A program made the translations under genes and the position numbers. DNA of 48,196 bases from Bacteroidaceae bacterium (GTDB taxonomy: Bacteria > Bacteroidota > Bacteroidia > Bacteroidales > Bacteroidaceae), in assembly GCA_024688885.1 (NCBI GenBank), contig JAILDV010000027.1:1-48196 (forward strand), written 5' to 3'. The notes under the pieces were generated by a model that was given only the letters and a program-made list of their open reading frames with translations, was not told the origin of the DNA and searched no databases. Position 1 is the first letter of the stretch; every line of letters starts with the position of its first letter. Below are positions 27,926 through 41,931 of this stretch, one piece after another.

Positions 27926-28963
27926 ATGTTTTTCCCTGCAGAATGGCATCAGCAAGCATTTGTGCAACTTACGTGGCCTCATAAGGACACGGATTGGGCA
28001 CCCGTGTTGGCTGATGCCATTACATGCTTCTGCAACATTGCTCATGAAGTGGCTAAACGCGAACCGCTCCTGATTGTGGCAAAAGAGCCTGATGAAGCAA
28101 AAAAGGCATTGACACAACGAGACGTTTCTCTTGATAATGTCACTTTTGTCCAATGCCCTACCAATGACACATGGGCACGCGACCATGCTTTTATCACATG
28201 CGTTGATACAAAGCAACAGAAAGTGTTCCTTCAAGATTTCCAATTCAATGGCTGGGGACTCAAATTCGCTGCCAATGACGACAACCAAATCAATCGTCGG
28301 ATTCTCTCCAAAATCACTTCACTTTACAACGATGTTTCCACAGAATATCGGAATTATCTTGACTTTGTCTTTGAAGGTGGCAGCATAGAAAGCGATGGGG
28401 AAGGTACACTGATGGTTACCTCAAGTTGTCTTTTGTCAGAAAACCGTAACAACACATTATCTCAGCAAGATATTAGTGATAAATTAAAGTTATTCTTTAA
28501 TGCCCAACGTGTCATATGGATTCATCATTCATGGCTTGCTGGTGACGATACAGATGGACACATTGACACTGTTGCTCGCTTCTGCTCACCCACTTCCATC
28601 GCTTATGTAAAATGCTATGATTCCAACGATGAGCACTTCGAAGAAATGCAAGCAATGGAACAAGAGCTTCAAGCTCTCAAAACAGCAGACAATCAGCCAT
28701 ACAAACTCTTTCCTCTTCCACTCCCCGACCCTTGTTTTGACGATGAGGGTAATCGTCTTCCCGCCACTTACGCCAATTTTCTCATTGTCAACGGTGCCGT
28801 CCTTGTCCCCACATATAATCAAACAAATAAGGATAAAGAGGCCATCGCCATGCTTGGTCTCGCTTTTCCTGAACGAGAAATCATTCCTATTGATTGTCGT
28901 ACCCTCATCCTTCAGCACGGTTCATTGCATTGCTCCACTATGCAATACCCACAAATCAGCTAA
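27926..28963 (+). CDS. aguA: Agmatine deiminase (PAD-porph family)
   Basis: 345 residues. Catalytic elements are readable: NDTWARDH, EGGSIESDG, the His in GDDTDGHIDTVARF, and the nucleophilic Cys in HGSLHCSTMQYP close to the C-terminus. The family hydrolyses agmatine to N-carbamoylputrescine and ammonia, the first step of the aguA/aguB polyamine route; aguB is not in this window. There is no signal peptide, unlike secreted Porphyromonas peptidylarginine deiminase. It starts 2 bp after the GH43 stop, so it is in the same transcript. Confidence 0.88.
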   Translation: MFFPAEWHQQAFVQLTWPHKDTDWAPVLADAITCFCNIAHEVAKREPLLIVAKEPDEAKKALTQRDVSLDNVTFVQCPTNDTWARDHAFITCVDTKQQKVFLQDFQFNGWGLKFAANDDNQINRRILSKITSLYNDVSTEYRNYLDFVFEGGSIESDGEGTLMVTSSCLLSENRNNTLSQQDISDKLKLFFNAQRVIWIHHSWLAGDDTDGHIDTVARFCSPTSIAYVKCYDSNDEHFEEMQAMEQELQALKTADNQPYKLFPLPLPDPCFDDEGNRLPATYANFLIVNGAVLVPTYNQTNKDKEAIAMLGLAFPEREIIPIDCRTLILQHGSLHCSTMQYPQIS

Positions 28964-29012
28964 CAAGGAAGCCGTAACAGACATTCTGAAACAAGAATTT
29001 TTCTTTTTCCTG

Positions 29013-29042
29013 TTTGTATGTGAAAAATAATTACTACATTTG
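29013..29042 (+). promoter_or_regulatory. Promoter of the thiamin operon
   Basis: TTTG (29013-29016), 18 bp, TACATTTG (29035-29042). Transcription would begin just before the TPP aptamer. A weak hairpin with a T run (about 28983-29007) may end the previous operon. Confidence 0.65.
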
Positions 29043-29055
29043 CAAGCGAATTACA

Positions 29056-29143
29056 TGCTCGGGGTGCTGATACTGAATAAGTAAAGGCTGAGATTACACC
29101 CATTGAACCTGATACGGATAATGCCGACACAGGGATATACAGC
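29056..29143 (+). ncRNA. TPP (THI-box) riboswitch
   Basis: Conserved aptamer elements are present in order: CGGGGTGCTGA, GGCTGAGATTACACCC, TGAACCTGAT and GGATAATGCCGACACAGGGA. These are the core nucleotides contacting the pyrimidine and pyrophosphate of TPP. An intrinsic terminator follows, so TPP probably switches off transcription of the operon. Confidence 0.95.
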
Positions 29144-29170
29144 GGATTTAGTTTAATCGCAAAAGAACAA

Positions 29171-29220
29171 ACAACCTCGAGTAGTTAACGTAAGAGTCAA
29201 CTATTTGAGGTTGTTTATTT
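29171..29220 (+). terminator. Riboswitch-controlled terminator
   Basis: ACAACCTC pairs with GAGGTTGT (29171-29178 / 29207-29214), with an inner TAGTT / AACTA helix (29182-29186 / 29199-29203), then a T-rich run. It sits 20 bp before thiS. Confidence 0.8.
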
Positions 29221-29240
29221 TTAAATAATTACAATTACAC

Positions 29241-29438
29241 ATGGACATCAACATCAACAACAAAAAAACAAGCGTCACCTCCACCAATCTGCAAGAATTG
29301 GCTCAGGAAATGAATCTGCCCGAAAAGGGGGTGGCTATTGCCATCAGCAATCAGATGATTCCACGCACAGAATGGGCAAACACCCCTATCGCTGAAGGTG
29401 CCGACGTCGTGATCATCAAAGCCGCTTGCGGAGGATAA
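29241..29438 (+). CDS. thiS: ThiS sulfur carrier
   Basis: 65 residues, ubiquitin-like, ending in the obligatory Gly-Gly (IIKAACGG). ThiF adenylates this C-terminus, which is converted to a thiocarboxylate and donates sulfur to ThiG. First gene of the thiamin operon, with 3 bp to thiE. Confidence 0.93.
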   Translation: MDININNKKTSVTSTNLQELAQEMNLPEKGVAIAISNQMIPRTEWANTPIAEGADVVIIKAACGG

Positions 29439-29441
29439 ACC

Positions 29442-30055
29442 ATGCTGCAATTCATCTCGCACTACACGGAGCAATACTCCTATCTCGACTCCATCCGCTT
29501 GGCACTTGAGGGCGGATGCCGTTGGATTCAGCTGCGCATGAAGGACGCGTCTGATGAAGAAGTGCGTCCCATCGCCTTTGAAGCGCTGCACTTATGCAGG
29601 AATGTGGGTGCCACCTTCATCATCGATGACCGTGTGGAACTGGTCAAGGAACTGGGTGCTGACGGTGTGCATTTGGGAAAAAATGATATGCCCATCAGCA
29701 AGGCAAGACAGATGCTGGGGAGTTCCTTCATCATCGGCGGAACAGCTAACACCTTTGAAGATGTGAAAGCTCACCATGAAGCTTCAGCCAACTATATCGG
29801 CTGCGGCCCCTTCCGCTTCACGACCACGAAGAAAAACCTTTCCCCTTTGTTGGGGCTTGATGGTTATCGCCACATAGTGAAGAAAATGAAGGATGCCAAC
29901 ATCCAACTGCCCATTGTTGCCATTGGAGGCATCACAGCAGAAGACATCCCAGCCATCATGCAGACGGGAGTCACGGGAATCGCCCTCAGCGGCACCATCC
30001 TCCATGCCGAGAACCCGATTGAAGAAATGAAGAAAATCATCAATATCACAAAACC

Positions 30056-30059
<4 letters not shown>
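29442..30059 (+). CDS. thiE: Thiamin phosphate synthase
   Basis: 205 residues, TIM barrel. Family motifs [29 protein letters not shown] and VAIGGIT are present, covering the pyrophosphate and phosphate binding sites. It couples HMP-PP with the carboxylated thiazole phosphate to give thiamin phosphate. The stop overlaps the thiG start (ATGA). Confidence 0.94.
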
Positions 30060-32523
<2,464 letters not shown>

Positions 32524-32525
32524 CA

Positions 32526-33329
32526 ATGGAACTGACCTCCACACAGAAACAGCGATACAATCGCCACCTCATCTTGGACGGATTCGGTAAGGAGGGGCAA
32601 CAGCGACTTTTGCAATCGAAGGTGCTCATTGTGGGTGCAGGAGGATTAGGTTCGCCCGTTTCCCTGTATCTTGCGGCAGCCGGAGTGGGTACCCTCGGAA
32701 TAGCGGATGGTGACCAAGTGAGTTTGACGAATCTTCAGCGACAAGTCATCCACACCACCCCCGATGTAGGAAGACCCAAGGTGGATTCTGCTGAAGAGAA
32801 ATTGAAAGCCATCAACCCCGACATCAACATTGTCAAGCACGAGATATATCTCAGCGAGGACAATGCACTGGAGCTGATTCGTCCTTATGATTTCGTGATA
32901 GATGGCACAGACAACTTCGCCACCAAATATCTGGTCAACGATGCCTGTGTGATGCTCCAAAAATCCTTCTGCATGGGTGGCATCAGCAAATATGCTGGGC
33001 AGGTGATGACACACAGTCCTGGCACCGCTTGCTACCGCTGTCTGTTTCCTGAACCGCCAGCAATTTCCGAGGTGGAGACGTGTGCCATGGTAGGTGTGCT
33101 GGGCAGCATTGCCGGCATGCTTGGAACAGTGCAAGCAACAGAAGCCATCAAGTACTTGGCAGGTGTGGGTGAACCGCTTTTCAACGCCTTGCTCACTTTC
33201 GATGCCCTCACCATGAACTGGCAAAGATTTGAATTTCCTAAGAACGAAGGATGCGCCCTTTGTGGCAATCATCCGACTATCACAAGGCTGAAAGAGTACG
33301 CTTTTCAGCCATGTAGTAAAAAGAAATAG
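32526..33329 (+). CDS. thiF: ThiF/MoeB-family adenylyltransferase
   Basis: 267 residues. ATP-binding GAGGLGSPV, the catalytic Asp segment DGTDNFATKYLVND, and zinc CxxC pairs CYRCLFPEPP and CALCGNH. It activates the ThiS C-terminus. There is no rhodanese domain. The 2-bp gap after thiC and 5 bp to thiH keep it inside the operon. Confidence 0.93.
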   Translation: MELTSTQKQRYNRHLILDGFGKEGQQRLLQSKVLIVGAGGLGSPVSLYLAAAGVGTLGIADGDQVSLTNLQRQVIHTTPDVGRPKVDSAEEKLKAINPDINIVKHEIYLSEDNALELIRPYDFVIDGTDNFATKYLVNDACVMLQKSFCMGGISKYAGQVMTHSPGTACYRCLFPEPPAISEVETCAMVGVLGSIAGMLGTVQATEAIKYLAGVGEPLFNALLTFDALTMNWQRFEFPKNEGCALCGNHPTITRLKEYAFQPCSKKK

Positions 33330-33334
33330 AGATT

Positions 33335-34468
33335 ATGTTTTCAGAAGAATTAAAGAAACTCAGTTGGGAAGAGACAACCGAACGGATTGCCTCCATGACT
33401 GACACTGACGTGCGACGCGCTTTGGCAAAGGAACACTGTGACGTGAATGACTTCATGGCGATGTTGTCACCTGCAGCGGAGCCTTATCTCGAAACGATGG
33501 CACGGTTGTCACGCAAATACACCGAGGAGCGATTCGGCAAGACGATGTCGATGTTCATTCCTCTCTACATCACCAACTCCTGCTCCAATTCCTGCGTCTA
33601 TTGCGGCTTTCACAGAGAAAACCCGATGGCACGCACCATCCTCACGCCTGAACAGATTGAAGACGAGTACAAAGCCATCAAGCAGTTGGCGCCCTTCGAG
33701 AACATCCTGCTTGTGACGGGTGAAAACCCTGCCAAGGCAGGGGTGCCTTATCTCGCCAAGGCCATCGACATCGCCAAGAAATACTTTTCCAACATCAAGA
33801 TAGAGGTGATGCCTCTCTCGGCCGAAGACTACAAAGAACTGACCCACCACGGTCTGAACGGTGTCATCTGCTTTCAAGAGACCTACAACCGCGACCACTA
33901 CAACCTGTACCATCCTCGCGGCATGAAAAGCAAGTTCGAATGGCGTTGCGACGGCTTTGACCGCATGGGACAAGCGGGGGTTCACTCCATCGGCATGGGA
34001 GTCCTCATCGGCTTGGAAAAAGAATGGCGCACAGACGTGACCATGATGGCGCACCATCTGCGCTACCTGCAGAAGCACTACTGGAAGACCAAATACTCGG
34101 TGAATTTTCCACGAATGCGACCAGCGCAGAACGAAGGTTTCCACCCCAACTGCTACATGACCGACCGCGAACTGGCACAAGCCACTTTTGCTATGCGCAT
34201 CTTCGACCACGATGTCGATATCTCCTACTCCACACGCGAACCCGCCTTCATCCGCGACCACATGTGTACGCTTGGAGTCACCACCATGTCGGCAGAGAGC
34301 AAAGTGAATCCTGGCGGCTACCACACCTATCCCCAGGCGCTGGAACAGTTCACCGTCAGCGATGAACGCACCGCGAAGGTCATCAATCAACGCCTCAAGG
34401 AATTAGGGCGCGAACCCGTCTGGAAAGATTGGGATGCTTCCTTCGATTTATTCGGACACACGGCATGA
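33335..34468 (+). CDS. thiH: Tyrosine lyase, radical SAM
   Basis: 377 residues. The radical-SAM motif is CSNSCVYCGFH (CxxxCxxC). A C-terminal BATS-type region follows. It cleaves tyrosine to give dehydroglycine for ThiG, the anaerobic alternative to ThiO. Its stop codon overlaps the next start by four bases (34465-34468). Confidence 0.94.
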   Translation: MFSEELKKLSWEETTERIASMTDTDVRRALAKEHCDVNDFMAMLSPAAEPYLETMARLSRKYTEERFGKTMSMFIPLYITNSCSNSCVYCGFHRENPMARTILTPEQIEDEYKAIKQLAPFENILLVTGENPAKAGVPYLAKAIDIAKKYFSNIKIEVMPLSAEDYKELTHHGLNGVICFQETYNRDHYNLYHPRGMKSKFEWRCDGFDRMGQAGVHSIGMGVLIGLEKEWRTDVTMMAHHLRYLQKHYWKTKYSVNFPRMRPAQNEGFHPNCYMTDRELAQATFAMRIFDHDVDISYSTREPAFIRDHMCTLGVTTMSAESKVNPGGYHTYPQALEQFTVSDERTAKVINQRLKELGREPVWKDWDASFDLFGHTA

Positions 34469-35001
34469 CCATCGTCATCACACTACCCCATTTCTTCGAC
34501 GGAGAGGCTGAACGGATTGCTCAGTTGCTCCGCCGAGGAGACATTGACCTCATTCATCTGCGCAAACCTCAAGCCAACCGCGATGAACTGGAGGCACTCA
34601 TCCGCGCCATCCCTGAGGAGCTGCACCAGCGGTTGGTTCTACACGACCACCATACCCTTGCCCTTTCCTATCAACTGAGAGGCATCCACCTGAACAGCCG
34701 CAACCCTGTTCCTCCCGGCGGATGGAAAGGACAACTCAGCATCTCGTGCCACTCCATCAAAGAACTGGCAGAAAAGAAACGCCAACCCTTCACCTATCTC
34801 AGCCTCAGCCCCATCTTCGACAGCATTTCCAAACAAGGCTACCACTCCGCTTTCACAGCCGAAGACATTGCGAAGGCACACGAAGAAGGCATCATCGACC
34901 ATCGGGTGCTGGCACTCGGAGGCATTACATTCGACAAAATTCAACTCGTTCAACAAATGGGCTTCGGAGGAGCCATGATCCTCGGAGACGCATGGAAATA
35001 G
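34465..35001 (+). CDS. Second ThiE/TenI-like protein
   Basis: 178 residues from ATG 34465. It has the TIM-barrel motifs DLIHLRKPQ, LVLHDHHTLAL, GIHLNSRN, TYLSLSPIFDSISKQGY and ALGGIT of the ThiE/TenI family, but the residues of the thiE pyrophosphate pocket differ from the other copy (VRM- and DDR-type segments replaced by HLRKPQ and HDHH). By analogy it may be a TenI-type thiazole tautomerase rather than a second synthase; this is an inference. It sits between thiH and thiD with overlaps on both sides. Confidence 0.82.
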   Translation: MTIVITLPHFFDGEAERIAQLLRRGDIDLIHLRKPQANRDELEALIRAIPEELHQRLVLHDHHTLALSYQLRGIHLNSRNPVPPGGWKGQLSISCHSIKELAEKKRQPFTYLSLSPIFDSISKQGYHSAFTAEDIAKAHEEGIIDHRVLALGGITFDKIQLVQQMGFGGAMILGDAWK

Positions 35002-35789
35002 TATTAAGCATAGCAGGCAGCGACCCTTCTGCAGGCGCAGGCATTCAACAAGACCTGAAGACCATCACAGCGATGGGTTGCTATGGTGCAACAGTCATCA
35101 CGGCACTGACATCACAAAACACGTTGGGTGTGCAGAATGTGATGCCTGTGCCTTCCCATGTGATAGGTTCACAACTTCAAGCGATTCTTGATGATTTCGA
35201 TGTTAAGTCCATCAAAATAGGACAGATACCGAACATAGAAGCAGCAAGAAAGATTGTCGAAGTCATGCAAAAGAAACATCGTAAAATCGGCACAAAAACT
35301 CCCATCATCTATGACCCCGTCATGATTTCCACCAGCGGTCACCGTCTGATGTCAGTCGATTGCATCCAGTACATCCAGAAGCATCTCCTCCCTCTGTGTT
35401 TCCTTATCACCCCCAATATTCCTGAAGCCGAACAGTTGTTGGGGCATCCCCTCACAACACCCTCCGACTATCAGCAAGCAGGGCAAGACCTCATGCAGCA
35501 ATACGGCACTCATATTCTTCTCAAGGGAGGTCATGCACAAGGAGAAATGATGATCGACCGCCTTTTCCTCACAGATGGCAGCGTACACGAATACCAGAAC
35601 GAGAAGATTGACAGCAAGAACCTGCATGGAACCGGCTGCACACTCTCTTCTGCCATTGCTTCCGCATTAGCACTCGGCTGCAACATAGAGGATGCCGTCG
35701 GAAAAGCCAAAAAGTTTGTTTCAGATGCCATCCGTGGAGGGAAAGACCTGCACATAGGTCATGGTAATGGCCCCATCTGGAACTTCTGA
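34992..35789 (+). CDS. thiD: HMP/HMP-phosphate kinase
   Basis: 265 residues from ATG 34992 (overlapping the previous stop by 10 bp). Ribokinase-like start MEIVLSIAGSDPSAGAGIQQDLKT, and the anion-hole motif NLHGTGCTLSSAIASALA with the catalytic Asp/Gly-Thr-Gly region. It phosphorylates HMP and HMP phosphate to HMP-PP. It is the last gene of the operon. Longer in-frame readings that begin inside the preceding gene are shadow extensions. Confidence 0.94.
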   Translation: MEIVLSIAGSDPSAGAGIQQDLKTITAMGCYGATVITALTSQNTLGVQNVMPVPSHVIGSQLQAILDDFDVKSIKIGQIPNIEAARKIVEVMQKKHRKIGTKTPIIYDPVMISTSGHRLMSVDCIQYIQKHLLPLCFLITPNIPEAEQLLGHPLTTPSDYQQAGQDLMQQYGTHILLKGGHAQGEMMIDRLFLTDGSVHEYQNEKIDSKNLHGTGCTLSSAIASALALGCNIEDAVGKAKKFVSDAIRGGKDLHIGHGNGPIWNF

Positions 35790-35958
35790 AGATTTGACAT
35801 TCGATTTTCTCACACTTGTTCCCATTCACTCTCAACTCTATCAACGACACACAGATACGCTAAAAGTGCCACAAACACCAAAAAATAAACCTTTTTGAGA
35901 ACGAAAGTAAGCTTTGAGAAAATATTTTCAAAGAAAACCCAATTTTTGCAAAGTCAAG

Positions 35959-35990
35959 TTTGCATTTTAGGGAAAAATGTCGTACTTTTG
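35959..35990 (+). promoter_or_regulatory. Promoter of the first AAA ATPase gene
   Basis: TTTG (35959-35962), 20 bp, TACTTTTG (35983-35990). A GAAAATATTTTC palindrome lies just upstream at 35918-35929. A hairpin ATCACAAAGGG / CCCTTGTGAT (36002-36012 / 36021-36030) sits in the 5' leader, between the promoter and the ATG, without a T run. Confidence 0.7.
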
Positions 35991-36065
35991 CACGAAAATT
36001 CATCACAAAGGGATTTTTTGCCCTTGTGATATTCGCGAATGATTTTCTAAAAAAACAAAAAACTT

Positions 36066-37247
36066 ATGGAATCTTTTTTCCGTACACATGCTTTTTTGGT
36101 AGAGCATCTGAAAGCTCCCGTGCGTCGTGACCTGATGGACGAGATCAATTGGAAAGACCGAATGATTGGCATCAAAGGTGCTCGCGGCGTAGGAAAAACT
36201 ACTTTCCTGTTGCAGTATGCCAAAGAACATTTTTCACCGTACGACCATTCGTGTTTGTACATTAACACTAACAACTTTTACGTCCAGAATGTAGGCATAA
36301 CAGAGTTTGCCGGTGAGTTTTACCATTCAGGCGGCAAGGTGTTGCTTATTGACCAAGTGTTCAAGCAGCCTGATTGGAGTACACAGTTGCGCGAATGTTA
36401 TGACCGTTACCCCGGTTTGAGAATCGTGTTCACCGGTTCTCCCGTGATGCGTCTGAAAGAAGAGAATCCTGAATTGAATGGCATCGTGAAATCATACAAT
36501 CTGCGTGGTTTCTCATTCCGTGAGTTTCTGAACCTTTCCACGGGCATGCAATTCCCCTCCTACTCTCTCGAAGACATTATCAACAACCACAAGCAGATTG
36601 CCACTGAAATCTTCACGAGAATCAATCCACGAGAGTATTTCCAGGCATATCTACATCATGGTTTCTATCCCTTCTTCCTCGACAAGGCGAACTACAGTGA
36701 GAACCTGTTGAAGAACATGAACATGATGATTGAAGTGGACATTCTGCTGGTCAAGCAGATTGAACTGAAATACTTGGCGAAAATCAAGCAACTTTTCTAT
36801 ATGCTTACCACGAGCGGCAGCAGTGTTCCCAACGTCAGCCAGCTGGCACAGGAACTTGGCATGAGTCGCGCAACGGTGATGCACTATATCAAATATTTGG
36901 AAGAAGCCCGTCTTGTCAACATGATCTACAGCAAGGGCGACGAATTCCCCAAGAAACCTGCACGTGTGTTGCTGCACAACTCCAACCTCATGTACAGTTT
37001 CTACCCCCGTTGTTTTGACGAGCACGACGTGTTGGAGACTTTCTTCTGCAATACACTTTGGAAAGACCACAAGGTGAACAAGCACGGTAACCTCTGCTCA
37101 TTTCTTGTTGACGAGAAGGTGGAATTCAAGATTGCCGAGCACAGCACCAAGCTGAAGAGCAAAGCCAAGGCGCTTTACGCTGTCAACCAGTGTGACATTG
37201 GCGATGGTAACCAGATACCTCTTTGGCTTTTCGGTTTCCTCTATTAA
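36066..37247 (+). CDS. AAA-type ATPase (DUF4143-like) with an altered Walker B
   Basis: 393 residues. Walker A is GARGVGKTT (about residues 39-47). Walker B reads LLIDQVFKQPDW (about 93-104), where its paralogue at 43041 reads FFIDEIHKYPDW, so the catalytic Glu is replaced by Gln (codon CAA versus GAA). A sensor-like FTGSP follows. A helix-turn-helix-like segment VSQLAQELGMSRATVMHYI (about residue 260) precedes the C-terminal nuclease-like or fold-unknown domain (VDEKVEFKIAEHSTKLKSKAKAL). Related ATPases are widespread in Bacteroidota and archaea, often with unknown function. It directly precedes nifJ in the same direction. Confidence 0.75.
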   Translation: MESFFRTHAFLVEHLKAPVRRDLMDEINWKDRMIGIKGARGVGKTTFLLQYAKEHFSPYDHSCLYINTNNFYVQNVGITEFAGEFYHSGGKVLLIDQVFKQPDWSTQLRECYDRYPGLRIVFTGSPVMRLKEENPELNGIVKSYNLRGFSFREFLNLSTGMQFPSYSLEDIINNHKQIATEIFTRINPREYFQAYLHHGFYPFFLDKANYSENLLKNMNMMIEVDILLVKQIELKYLAKIKQLFYMLTTSGSSVPNVSQLAQELGMSRATVMHYIKYLEEARLVNMIYSKGDEFPKKPARVLLHNSNLMYSFYPRCFDEHDVLETFFCNTLWKDHKVNKHGNLCSFLVDEKVEFKIAEHSTKLKSKAKALYAVNQCDIGDGNQIPLWLFGFLY

Positions 37248-37281
37248 AAGTCTTGCAACATATTCAAGAAGACAATAAAAG

Positions 37282-37304
37282 AGTGCCGTATCAACTACGG
37301 CACT
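37282..37304 (+). terminator. Hairpin between the ATPase gene and nifJ
   Basis: AGTGCCGTA and TACGGCACT (37282-37290 / 37296-37304) form a perfect 9-bp stem. No T run follows, so it could terminate, pause, or mark an RNA end. No clear promoter for nifJ is visible after it. Confidence 0.45.
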
Positions 37305-37342
37305 TCCAATGAATTGTAATATACTTTATATAATTATTTATT

Positions 37343-40897
<3,555 letters not shown>

Positions 40898-40923
40898 TAA
40901 ACCTACATAACATCAATCCAAAA

Positions 40924-40958
40924 GGATGCCGTTCCATCATGGTTCGGCATCCATTTTT
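40924..40958 (+). terminator. Intrinsic terminator of nifJ
   Basis: GGATGCCG and CGGCATCC (40924-40931 / 40945-40952) form the stem, followed by TTTTT. The same structure recurs at 42887-42920. Confidence 0.85.
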
Positions 40959-40966
40959 AAACCTCG

Positions 40967-41344
40967 ATGCCTATACAGAGAAAGATTTTGGTCTCATTGA
41001 TTGGAATCATTGTGCTGATACCCTTAGGACTCTATTCCAGACATCTCAAGTGGATTCCCGAAGAAACAGGTGATGCACTCTGGGCGATGATGGTCTTTTG
41101 TCTCTGGCGTATCATCTTGGTTAAGCAATCTCTGCGACTGGTGGCAATCATCAGCCTGACGCACTCCTTCCTCGTGGAGTTTTCGCAAATTCTTCGCTGG
41201 TCATGGTTAGTGTCCTTCCGCAGCACATTCATCGGCCACATGATGCTCGGGCAGGGTTTCCTGTGGACAGACCTCCTTGCCTACTTGATTGGCATTCTCC
41301 TCATCTTCTGCTTGTTCCAAAGCATGGAACGAAATTCAGTATAG
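40967..41344 (+). CDS. DUF2809-like small membrane protein
   Basis: 125 residues, about four hydrophobic helices (KILVSLIGIIVLIPLGLY; ALWAMMVFCLWRIIL; LVAIISLTHSFLVEFSQIL; WTDLLAYLIGILLIFCLF). Charged residues in loops (SRHLKWIPEETGDAL, RSTFIGHMMLGQG) fit the DUF2809 family. Function unknown. It begins only 8 bp after the T run of the nifJ terminator. Confidence 0.7.
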   Translation: MPIQRKILVSLIGIIVLIPLGLYSRHLKWIPEETGDALWAMMVFCLWRIILVKQSLRLVAIISLTHSFLVEFSQILRWSWLVSFRSTFIGHMMLGQGFLWTDLLAYLIGILLIFCLFQSMERNSV

Positions 41345-41365
41345 AACAGCATATATGAAAACAAT

Positions 41366-41393
41366 AAGAGCCTGTGCGATTGCACGGGCTCTT
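41366..41393. repeat. Hairpin repeat, copy A
   Basis: AAGAGCCTGTGC-GATT-GCACGGGCTCTT forms a 12-bp stem with one G·U pair and a 4-base loop. A near-identical hairpin with an inverted loop is at 42571-42596. The copies bracket the DUF2442/DUF4160 module. Confidence 0.75.
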
Positions 41394-41455
41394 GTGATGT
41401 ATAATGATTGTGAAAATGAAATCAACAATCAATATTCTCCGTCTTCTTATTGCAG

Positions 41456-41917
41456 TTATGATGGTTCTGCAACCAACATCGATTCGGACTCAAAGTCTGT
41501 CCTATACGAATAGCATGATGCCTGAATCATGTCTTCACCCAATTTTTTGATGTGGTTCATTATGTCTTGTTCACGTTCCTTGGAAGGTTTTTTGAATCCA
41601 TTGATGTAATTCCGAAGCAATGTCGGGTTCATGTCCATGGAACGGGCAAACTCCGCAACGTTTATTTCCTTGTGTGTCAGAAAGAATCGCTGCATGGCAC
41701 TTGGCTCAGTGTCCTCGTACTCAAAACTCTCGAAGCTGATGTCCTCGTCCAGATTCCGCCAATGAATGCCATCAAAGCCAAAAGTATATTGGCTTCGCTG
41801 TTCTGCAGATGCAGCTCGCAATTTTGGATACCAAAGAAGTGACTGCTTATATTCCTTTCCTGCTTCGTCTCTGCCCCAAATGTGGTTGGCATCAAACCAG
41901 ATTTCCTTGATTTTCAT
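41456..41917 (-). CDS. DUF2442 plus HTH protein (possible antitoxin)
   Basis: 153 residues from ATG 41917, preceded by GGAGGAG 8 bp upstream (a good ribosome site). The N-terminal half (MKIKEIWFDANHIWGRDEAGKEYK… FGFDGIHWRNLDEDIS) is a DUF2442 domain. The C-terminal half is a helix-turn-helix-like segment (EINVAEFARSMDMNPTLLRNYINGFKKPSKER). DUF2442 genes commonly pair with DUF4160, and such pairs are proposed toxin–antitoxin modules. The HTH would let it repress the operon promoter. The partner gene ends 14 bp upstream. Confidence 0.75.
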   Translation of the reverse strand: MKIKEIWFDANHIWGRDEAGKEYKQSLLWYPKLRAASAEQRSQYTFGFDGIHWRNLDEDISFESFEYEDTEPSAMQRFFLTHKEINVAEFARSMDMNPTLLRNYINGFKKPSKEREQDIMNHIKKLGEDMIQASCYSYRTDFESESMLVAEPS

Positions 41918-41931
41918 AGACACTCCTCCAT

